A stretch of 64,000 bases of DNA from Rhodococcus sp. 14-1411-2a. Its GTDB lineage: Bacteria > Actinomycetota > Actinomycetes > Mycobacteriales > Mycobacteriaceae. Below, one piece after another: positions 56,226-64,000 of this stretch. The position numbers were made by a program, and so were the translations under genes. The DNA is taken from positions 248,001 to 312,000 of the forward strand of contig NZ_NPGA01000020.1 in the NCBI RefSeq assembly GCF_002259485.1. Direction: 5' to 3'. The first letter of the stretch is position 1. Each line of letters begins with the position of its first letter. A model generated the notes under the pieces. That model had not been told where the DNA came from and searched no databases. It worked only from the letters and a program-made list of their open reading frames with translations.

Positions 56226-57230
56226 GTGCCTTACCTCCCACGGAAGCTCTATGGCGTATTCCTGCGCGTCGTCGATCTCCTGCCACTGCCGTCGCTTCGT
56301 GTGCAGCGAATTCTGGCTTTCATCGCGATCCTGACGCAGGGCGGCATCGCCGTCACCGGTGCAGTCGTTCGCGTCACCGGATCCGGTCTCGGCTGCCCCA
56401 CGTGGCCGCAGTGCTTCCCCGGTAGTTTCACTCCCGTCGGAGTGTCCGAGGTGCCGATTCTGCATCAGGCCGTGGAGTTCGGTAACCGCCTGCTCACATT
56501 CGTGGTCGTTCTCGCGGCCGCCGCTGTCGTCATCGCCGTCACCAGGGCGCGGCGTCGTCGCGGAGTGCTGTTCTTCGCGTGGCTGATGCCACTCGGTACC
56601 GTCGTGCAGGCCGTGATCGGTGGATTCACCGTGCTGACCGGACTGCTGTGGTGGACCGTCGCCGTTCACCTCGTCGTCTCGATGGCGATGGTGTGGCTGG
56701 CCACGCTGCTGTACGCCAAGGTGGGCGAGAGCGATGCGGCATCGGAGTCGACGCCGACGGTGCCCGGTGCTCTGCGAGCGCTGACGGGACTGTCCGGGAT
56801 CGCTCTGGCGGGCGTGCTGATCGCGGGCACCATGGTGACCGGAGCAGGTCCGCACGCAGGCGACAAGAGCATCGAGGAACCGGTACCGCGCCTCGGTATC
56901 GAGATCGTGACGCTGGTGCACGCGCACTCGCAGTTCCTGGTCGGCTACCTGGGGCTGCTCGTCGGACTGGCCTTCGCCCTGTATGCCGTTCGTGCGCCCA
57001 AGACGGTCACGTTTCGACTCAATGTCCTGATCGTTCTGGTGTTGGCACAGTCTCTGATCGGATTGGTCCAGTACTTCACCGGGGTTCCAGCCGTACTCGT
57101 CGCCTTCCATGTGGCCGGTGCGGGCGCGTGTACCGCCGCCACCGCTGCCGTCTGGGCGGCCTGCCGAACTCGCGGCCCGGCCGCGACCGACAAGATCGAG
57201 ACCGCCGAGGACGTCGCAGTTCACTCGTGA
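56226..57230 (+). CDS. ctaA: Heme A synthase CtaA
   Basis: The 334-aa membrane enzyme oxidises the heme O methyl group to make heme A for aa3 cytochrome oxidase. Eight membrane segments carry the conserved His residues: ILHQAVEFGNR, VHLVVSMAMVW, HAHSQFLVGYLG and AFHVAGAGA. The first loop has a cysteine pair (GCPTWPQC). GTG 56226 follows TACCAT by 6 nt, a leaderless start. It follows the ABC exporter genes by 55 bp, as Rv1456c does in mycobacteria. Confidence 0.94.
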   Translation: MPYLPRKLYGVFLRVVDLLPLPSLRVQRILAFIAILTQGGIAVTGAVVRVTGSGLGCPTWPQCFPGSFTPVGVSEVPILHQAVEFGNRLLTFVVVLAAAAVVIAVTRARRRRGVLFFAWLMPLGTVVQAVIGGFTVLTGLLWWTVAVHLVVSMAMVWLATLLYAKVGESDAASESTPTVPGALRALTGLSGIALAGVLIAGTMVTGAGPHAGDKSIEEPVPRLGIEIVTLVHAHSQFLVGYLGLLVGLAFALYAVRAPKTVTFRLNVLIVLVLAQSLIGLVQYFTGVPAVLVAFHVAGAGACTAATAAVWAACRTRGPAATDKIETAEDVAVHS

Positions 57231-57253
57231 CGATCGATCGATCTTCGAACAGG

Positions 57254-57301
57254 GTGGAGGGGCAGCCGACCTCCCCCTCAGATGGCCGACTGCCCCTCCA
57301 C
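57254..57301. terminator. Two alternative hairpins between ctaA and the convergent 123-aa gene
   Basis: GTGGAGGGGCAG (57254-57265) pairs with CTGCCCCTCCAC (57290-57301) in a 12-bp stem with a 24-nt loop. The same left arm can instead pair locally: GGAGGGG (57256-57262) with CCTCCCC (57270-57276), 7-nt loop. The two folds exclude each other. The location suggests a bidirectional terminator. Confidence 0.55.
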
Positions 57302-57369
57302 TGATTTCGACGCACCGGGTGCCCAGATGGTTCCCGCCGAATCGAACAAGTTTTGCGACTTTTCTCCGC

Positions 57370-57741
57370 TCAGACGATCGCCTGGTTGCGCGCCTTCGGG
57401 AACTTCTTCTGATGGGCTACCCACCCGGCCATCTTCTCGTGGTGTCCGGGTGCCGGATTGACCGAACTGGTCAACTCGCGGTCCCATTCGGCCTCGGTCA
57501 ACTGGTCGAGACCGTCGACGATCGCGCGGGCGATGGCGGTCGTCGCCACCACCTGGTCCCCCAGAACTCCGTCGGCACCGACCATGGTGAGCCGAGTCCC
57601 GGCGCGACCGACCGGCTGAATCACCACGTTGGCAGAGTTGCCGTGGTCGGCGAGGAAGCTCTTCACCGCCGCGAGCGTTCCCTTGGGAACGTCGTTCGAC
57701 TCGTTCTTCTCGATGCCCGCACTGTCGATTTCGGTAGCCAT
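57370..57741 (-). CDS. Conserved actinobacterial hypothetical protein (Rv1455-like position)
   Basis: The 123-aa soluble protein has an acidic N-terminus, then KGTLAAVKSFLADHGNSANV, VIQPVGRAGTRLTMVGADGV, VVATTAIARAIVDGLDQLTE and a basic end WVAHQKKFPKARNQAI. No catalytic motif is recognised. Its location between ctaA and qor matches Rv1455. ATG 57741 lies 6 nt after TATCGT on its strand, so it is probably leaderless. It shares a divergent region with qor that contains a TetR-like palindrome. Confidence 0.8.
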   Translation of the reverse strand: MATEIDSAGIEKNESNDVPKGTLAAVKSFLADHGNSANVVIQPVGRAGTRLTMVGADGVLGDQVVATTAIARAIVDGLDQLTEAEWDRELTSSVNPAPGHHEKMAGWVAHQKKFPKARNQAIV

Positions 57742-57792
57742 GCCGACACGATACCGAGGCCGTTCGCAGTCCCCGCATCGACCCGTCCAGTC

Positions 57793-57808
57793 GTTACTGA
57801 TCGGTAAC
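57793..57808. promoter_or_regulatory. 16-bp near-perfect palindrome, TetR-type operator candidate
   Basis: GTTACTGATCGGTAAC is symmetric except for one mismatched pair (57798 with 57803). It lies between the divergent gene at 57741 and qor at 57878, 40 bp and 56 bp from their -10-like elements. Its size and composition resemble TetR-family operators. The regulator is not encoded nearby. Confidence 0.5.
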
Positions 57809-57877
57809 TTCGCCCGCGTGCGTACATCGAGCGGATCGATGCCACCGGGTGCGACGCGCCGGTGTAGAACGGACTTC

Positions 57878-58843
57878 ATGCGTGCCATTCGAATAGACAA
57901 CACCGGCGGACCCGAGGTCATGAACGTCGTCGATGTTCCGATACCGACGCCAGGACCTGCTCAACTCCTGGTCAGGACGGACGCCATCGGCATCAACTAC
58001 ATCGATACGTACTTTCGGCGCGGCCTGTATCCGCGCGCACTCCCCTACGTTCCCGGCGACGAGGGGTCCGGAGTGATCGATCAGGTCGGGGCGGACGTCA
58101 CGGACTTTGCTCCGGGAGCTCGCGTCGCCTGGGCCGCAGCACCCGGCAGCTACGCCGAATACGTCCTGGTGGACGCTTCCTCGGCCATCGCGGTTCCCGA
58201 CGGTGTTCCTGCCGATCAGGCCGCCTCGGCGCTGCTCCAGGGCATGACTGCGCATTACCTGATCGAGTCCACCTATCCCGCCCAGCGGGGCGACACAGTG
58301 CTGGTACATGCAGGCGCAGGTGGCGTCGGACTGTTGTTGACGCAGATGGCGGTGGCGAAGGGCGTGAACGTGATCACCACGGTCTCCACGGATGCCAAGG
58401 CCGAGCGGTCGACGCAGGCCGGTGCCGCCCACGTGTTGCGCTACGAGGACGACATCGCCGCCCGCGTGCGTGAGATCACCGCTGGTGAGGGTGTCCATGC
58501 GGTGTACGACGGCGTGGGTGCCGACACGTTCGAGGCAAGTCTTGCGTCGCTTCGGATCAGAGGGACTCTGGCTCTGTTCGGTGCCGCGAGCGGTCCCGTC
58601 CCGCCCATGGATCCGCAGCGCCTGAACGGCGCGGGCTCCCTGTTCCTGACCCGGCCCACGCTCGCACATCACATCCGAAACCGGGCCGAACTGGAGTGGC
58701 GCGCCGGAGATGTGTTCGCAGCGATGGCCAGCGGCGCTCTGACGGTCGAGATCGGTGCGCAGTACGCGCTGGAGGATGCTGCTCGGGCCCACATCGATTT
58801 GGAGTCACGCAAGACGATGGGGTCCATCGTGCTGGTTCCCTGA
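57878..58843 (+). CDS. qor: NADPH:quinone oxidoreductase (Qor, MDR family)
   Basis: The 321-aa zinc-independent medium-chain dehydrogenase reduces quinones. It has GINYIDTYFRRGLYPRALPY, VPGDEGSGVIDQVGADVTDF, LLQGMTAHYLIESTYPAQRG and the NADPH fold VLVHAGAGGVGLLLTQMA. The catalytic Zn cysteine ligands of alcohol dehydrogenases are absent, as expected for Qor. It resembles Rv1454c in sequence and place. ATG 57878 is 7 nt after TAGAAC. It converges on ctaB with a 24-bp gap. Confidence 0.93.
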   Translation: MRAIRIDNTGGPEVMNVVDVPIPTPGPAQLLVRTDAIGINYIDTYFRRGLYPRALPYVPGDEGSGVIDQVGADVTDFAPGARVAWAAAPGSYAEYVLVDASSAIAVPDGVPADQAASALLQGMTAHYLIESTYPAQRGDTVLVHAGAGGVGLLLTQMAVAKGVNVITTVSTDAKAERSTQAGAAHVLRYEDDIAARVREITAGEGVHAVYDGVGADTFEASLASLRIRGTLALFGAASGPVPPMDPQRLNGAGSLFLTRPTLAHHIRNRAELEWRAGDVFAAMASGALTVEIGAQYALEDAARAHIDLESRKTMGSIVLVP

Positions 58844-58867
58844 CGCCGACTGTGCCGGACGGCTCGC

Positions 58868-59875
58868 TCAGGAAAGGATCTGAGCGAGCGTCTGCCAGCC
58901 GAGAACGGAGTCGACGGCCAAGCCGCAGAACACCAGTGCCAGGTATTCGTTCGAGAGAATGAACAGCTTGAGCGGCTTGACCGGTGTTCCCGCACGCACG
59001 CCTGCGTAGAGACGGTGGGCCACGACGAGGAACCACACTCCCGACGCCACAGCGACGGCTGCGTAGACGATGCCCGAGCCCGGGGCCAACGCGAGCGTTG
59101 CGGCAACGGTGGCCCACGCGTAGAGCACGATGTGCTTGGTGACCTTCGTTTCCGAGGCGACAGCAGGCAGCATCGGCACGTTGGCGGCCTGGTAGTCCTC
59201 CTTGTAGCGGAGCATGAGTGCCCAGGTGTGCGGCGGCGTCCACAGGAAGATCACCAGGAACATCACCAGCGCCTGCCACCCGATCGTGCCGGTCACGGCG
59301 GACCAACCGATCATCACCGGCATACATCCGGCCGCGCCGCCCCACACCACGTTCTGCGAGGTGCGCCGTTTGAGCACGAGCGTGTAGACGAAAATGTAGA
59401 AGCAGATCGTCACGACGGCGAGCACACCGCTGAGCAGATTCGTGGTGGCCCACAGCCAGAAGAACGAGAACACACCCAGGACGAGCCCGAAGATCAGGGC
59501 GTGCGAGACGGGCATGGCACCGCGCGCGAGTGGGCGCTTCTCGGTGCGCTTCATCACCTTGTCGATGTCTGCGTCGACGACCATGTTCAGAGTGTTGGCG
59601 CTGGCTGCGGCCAGCATTCCGCCGAAGAGGGTGGTGAGGATCAGCCAGGGATCGACGTTTCCTCGGTCGGCCAGCAGCATCGCCGGAATGGTCGTGACGA
59701 GGAGGAGTTCGATGACCCGGGGCTTCGTGAGCGCGACATACGCAAGAAAGAGTGCGAGTGCTCTGCGCGGGGCGGACGTCGCCGGCGCGGCCTGCGTGGG
59801 CTCACCCTCGTCGTCTGCTCCGAATCCGGGGCCGCCGGCGAAACCGTGTCCGCCCGGCTGCTGCCCAATTCGCAC
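58868..59875 (-). CDS. ctaB: Heme O synthase (protoheme IX farnesyltransferase) CtaB
   Basis: The 335-aa UbiA-family prenyltransferase adds a farnesyl group to heme B, the step before CtaA. It has nine membrane segments, the first Asp-rich motif ANTLNMVVDADIDKVMKRTE with KRPLARG after it, and the second motif YKEDYQAANVPMLP. GTG 59875 is chosen because GAGGAG stands 6 nt upstream; the Gly-rich N-terminus (GQQPGGHGFAGG) is then about 40 residues. It is divergent from tkt, as Rv1451 is from Rv1449c. Confidence 0.94.
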   Translation of the reverse strand: MRIGQQPGGHGFAGGPGFGADDEGEPTQAAPATSAPRRALALFLAYVALTKPRVIELLLVTTIPAMLLADRGNVDPWLILTTLFGGMLAAASANTLNMVVDADIDKVMKRTEKRPLARGAMPVSHALIFGLVLGVFSFFWLWATTNLLSGVLAVVTICFYIFVYTLVLKRRTSQNVVWGGAAGCMPVMIGWSAVTGTIGWQALVMFLVIFLWTPPHTWALMLRYKEDYQAANVPMLPAVASETKVTKHIVLYAWATVAATLALAPGSGIVYAAVAVASGVWFLVVAHRLYAGVRAGTPVKPLKLFILSNEYLALVFCGLAVDSVLGWQTLAQILS

Positions 59876-60286
59876 TGCGTCTCCTCGCACGACTGTCGTT
59901 CTCTGGCGCTCGGCCACTTGCTCGCATGCCACCGGCACGCGGGTTGACTCTTCATGGCGACACTTCGGCGCCTTCGCGCACGCGCCGACCCCCGCGTTCA
60001 CTACCGCGGCAGCCGACGAACGTACGCCTACTACGACCGATGGTAGACGGCTGGGTTTGCACCTCCAATTCGCAGGGCACCCAAAGTGAGGAATACGTCG
60101 CCTACGAGTAACCCGCGCGCAATCGCCCGGGGGAAGGCACGACAGTAGGGTCGGACGGAACTAGGCTGGTGGGGGAGGTCCTTCGGCACCGACTGCGCGC
60201 GCGCTCCACCCAGGCGCATTGCAGCGGACGCCGAGCGACGATTCCTCGGAGCCACAACTCGAACGAATGTCAGGAGATTTCTGCTC
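59876..60286. other. 411-bp divergent region between ctaB and tkt
   Basis: I see no gene here. A -10-like TAGGCT at 60162-60167 could start tkt transcripts with a leader of about 110 nt; its -35 is weak. No recognised riboswitch or operator was found. Confidence 0.3.
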
Positions 60287-62386
<2,100 letters not shown>

Positions 62387-62389
62387 TCC

Positions 62390-63514
62390 ATGACCCAGAA
62401 CAAGAATCTCGCAGAGCTCTCAGCCGCCGGAATCTCGGTATGGCTGGACGACCTGTCCCGTGACCGCATCCGCTCGGGCAACCTGAAGGACCTGATCGAC
62501 ACCAAGAGTGTCGTCGGAGTCACCACCAACCCGTCGATCTTCCAGGCAGCCCTGAGCTCGGGCGAGGCATACGACGAGCAGGTGACCAAGCTCGCCGGTG
62601 AAGGTGCCGACGTCGAGACCACGATCCGTACGGTTACCACGGACGACGTCCGTGAGGCCTGCGACATCCTGATGCCTCAGTACGAGGCCAGTGCAGGCGT
62701 GGACGGACGGGTGTCGATCGAGGTCGATCCCCGCATGGCCCACGACGCAGACAAGACCTACGAGCAGGCCGTCGAACTGTGGAAGATCGTCGACCGCCCG
62801 AACCTGCTCATCAAGATTCCGGCCACCGAGGCCGGAATTCCCGCAATCGCCAAGGTGATCGGTGAGGGCATCAGCGTCAACGTCACGCTGATCTTCTCCG
62901 TCGAGCGCTACGAACTGGTGATGAACGCGTACCTCGAGGGGCTCGAGAAGGCGCGCGCAGCCGGTCACGACCTCGACAAGATCCACTCGGTCGCGTCGTT
63001 CTTCGTCTCCCGCGTGGACAGCGAGATCGATTCCCGGCTCGATGCGATCGGCACCCCCGACGCCGAGGCGCTCAAGGGCAAGGCCGCTCTGGCCAATGCT
63101 CGGCTCGCATACGTGGCGTACCAGCAGATCTTCGAGGTCGCTCCTCGGTTCCGTGAGCTCGTCGGCAGTGGCGCGCGCGCTCAGCGGCCGCTGTGGGCGT
63201 CGACCGGCGTCAAGTCCGACGCCTACCCGGACACCATGTACGTCACCGAGCTCGTCTCGCCCAACACCGTGAACACGATGCCCGAGAAGACCATGGACGC
63301 GGTTGCCGATCACGGCGAGATCGTCGGCGACACCGTCTCGGGCAAGGGACCGGAATCGCAGGAGATCTTCGACCGCATCTCGGCGCTCGGTATCGACATC
63401 ACCGATGTCTTCGTGACGTTGGAGAACGAAGGCGTCCAGAAGTTCGAGGCCGCCTGGAACGAGTTGCTCGAGGCCACCGGCGAGCAGCTTCGCCAAGCAG
63501 GTCAGAAGAGCTGA
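62390..63514 (+). CDS. tal: Transaldolase
   Basis: The 374-aa enzyme moves the dihydroxyacetone unit between sugar phosphates through a Schiff base. It has VVGVTTNPSIFQAALSSGEA, RVSIEVDPRMAHDADKTYEQ, the active-site Lys in NLLIKIPATEAGIPAI, and RPLWASTGVKSDAYPDTMYV. It is of the longer TalB-type subfamily of actinobacteria and cyanobacteria. ATG 62390 is 3 nt after the tkt stop and the zwf GTG follows the tal stop by 6 nt, indicating one operon. Confidence 0.97.
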   Translation: MTQNKNLAELSAAGISVWLDDLSRDRIRSGNLKDLIDTKSVVGVTTNPSIFQAALSSGEAYDEQVTKLAGEGADVETTIRTVTTDDVREACDILMPQYEASAGVDGRVSIEVDPRMAHDADKTYEQAVELWKIVDRPNLLIKIPATEAGIPAIAKVIGEGISVNVTLIFSVERYELVMNAYLEGLEKARAAGHDLDKIHSVASFFVSRVDSEIDSRLDAIGTPDAEALKGKAALANARLAYVAYQQIFEVAPRFRELVGSGARAQRPLWASTGVKSDAYPDTMYVTELVSPNTVNTMPEKTMDAVADHGEIVGDTVSGKGPESQEIFDRISALGIDITDVFVTLENEGVQKFEAAWNELLEATGEQLRQAGQKS

Positions 63515-63520
63515 CCGACT

Positions 63521-64000
63521 GTGCCCACCGCAGAAACCGAACCTCTCCATTCCGCGGACTGGCTCAACCCTCTCCGCGACGCGCGGGACAAGCGGCTCCC
63601 CCGCATCGCGGGCCCGTGCAGCATGGTCATCTTCGGAGTGACCGGAGATCTCGCGCGTAAGAAGCTCATGCCTGCGGTGTACGACCTGGCGAACCGGGGG
63701 CTTCTACCCCCCGGTTTCGCCCTGGTCGGATTTGCCCGGCGGGAATGGCAGAACCAGGACTTCGCCAAGATCGTGCACGACTCCGTGCGCGATCACGCGC
63801 GAACACCGTTCAGTGAGGAGGTGTGGAACACCCTCGCCGAGGGATTCCGGTTCGTCCAGGGCTCCTTCGACGACGACGAGGCGTTCGACGAGCTGTCACG
63901 AACACTGACCGAGCTCGACGAGACCCGCGGCACCGGCGGTAATCACGCCTTCTATCTGTCCATCCCGCCCAGCGCGTTCCCCGTGGTCCTCGAGCAGTTG
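63521..64000 (+). CDS. zwf: Glucose-6-phosphate 1-dehydrogenase, 5' part (cut by window edge)
   Basis: The first 160 codons are present and the frame is open to the last base. Zwf oxidises glucose-6-phosphate with NADP+, the entry to the oxidative pentose phosphate pathway. The nucleotide motif MVIFGVTGDLARKKLMPAVY (residues 36-55) is the GxxGDLA form of Zwf; FALVGFARREW, FVQGSFDDDEAFDEL and FYLSIPPSAFP follow. GTG 63521 is 6 nt after the tal stop; AGAAGAG upstream may serve as its ribosome site. Expected full length is about 510 residues, so roughly 350 lie beyond the window. Confidence 0.93.
   Translation, partial: MPTAETEPLHSADWLNPLRDARDKRLPRIAGPCSMVIFGVTGDLARKKLMPAVYDLANRGLLPPGFALVGFARREWQNQDFAKIVHDSVRDHARTPFSEEVWNTLAEGFRFVQGSFDDDEAFDELSRTLTELDETRGTGGNHAFYLSIPPSAFPVVLEQL

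Overview
This window is chromosomal DNA from a high-GC actinobacterium of the order Mycobacteriales. A Rhodococcus-type member of the Nocardiaceae fits best. The evidence is gene order: two blocks run parallel to Mycobacterium tuberculosis gene order as I recall it. The left block (uppP, LppL-like lipoprotein, pyrD, PEBP protein, M20 peptidase) corresponds to Rv2136c-Rv2141c. From about 17958 to the right edge (meaB/mutB/mutA, SPFH/NfeD, DUF3097, hemH, inhA, fabG1, moxR cluster, ripA, acn/acnR, ABC-F, suf operon, mptB, ABC transporter, ctaA, qor, ctaB, tkt, tal, zwf) the order follows Rv1496 down to Rv1447c. The mycobacterial extras (mazEF4, the PE_PGRS genes, the SufB intein, trxB1/ctpD) are absent, and accessory genes sit in some of those places. 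I see no phage, insertion sequence, transposase or CRISPR array.

Layout. 1-6.9 kb: a 33-bp tandem repeat at the left edge, uppP (cell-wall lipid carrier recycling), an aldo/keto reductase-fold protein, an hmuTUV heme-uptake operon with an IdeR/DtxR-like iron box, and an LppL-type lipoprotein. 6.9-10.2 kb: pyrD, a PEBP-fold protein, an M20 peptidase and tRNA-Leu(GAG). 10.3-18 kb: accessory metabolism (an unusual zinc-ribbon SDR, a GCS2-family ligase, a trans-acting enoyl-reductase/saccharopine-dehydrogenase-like protein, a ProP-like transporter, OsmC, a nucleoside hydrolase). 18-23.2 kb: methylmalonyl-CoA mutase and its MeaB chaperone. 23.3-28.6 kb: membrane proteins, a SatD-like/DUF3307-like pair, SPFH + NfeD, and DUF3097. 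28.6-31.5 kb: ferrochelatase and the fabG1-inhA FAS-II pair. 31.5-37.5 kb: the MoxR-DUF58-VWA cluster with the RipA-like peptidoglycan hydrolase. 37.8-43 kb: aconitase, its TetR repressor and an ABC-F protein. 43-46 kb: an accessory island of SDR, lycopene cyclase and Ku. 46-52.6 kb: the complete sufRBDCSU-sufT operon. 52.6-60 kb: a mannosyltransferase, an ABC exporter, heme A synthase, quinone reductase and heme O synthase. 60.2-64 kb: the pentose-phosphate operon tkt-tal-zwf, cut by the right edge inside zwf.

How it works together. Iron and heme are a recurring theme: heme import, ferrochelatase, heme O/A synthesis for cytochrome oxidase, Fe-S assembly, and the Fe-S enzyme aconitase. Three operator sequences match published consensus motifs and sit where expected: an iron box at the hmuT start, an AcnR box upstream of acn, and a SufR box over the sufR start codon. 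Many genes appear to be leaderless, with a TANNNT -10 element 6-8 nt before the start codon, and several start choices below rest on that. Homologue and locus names come from memory of the families, not from any search.
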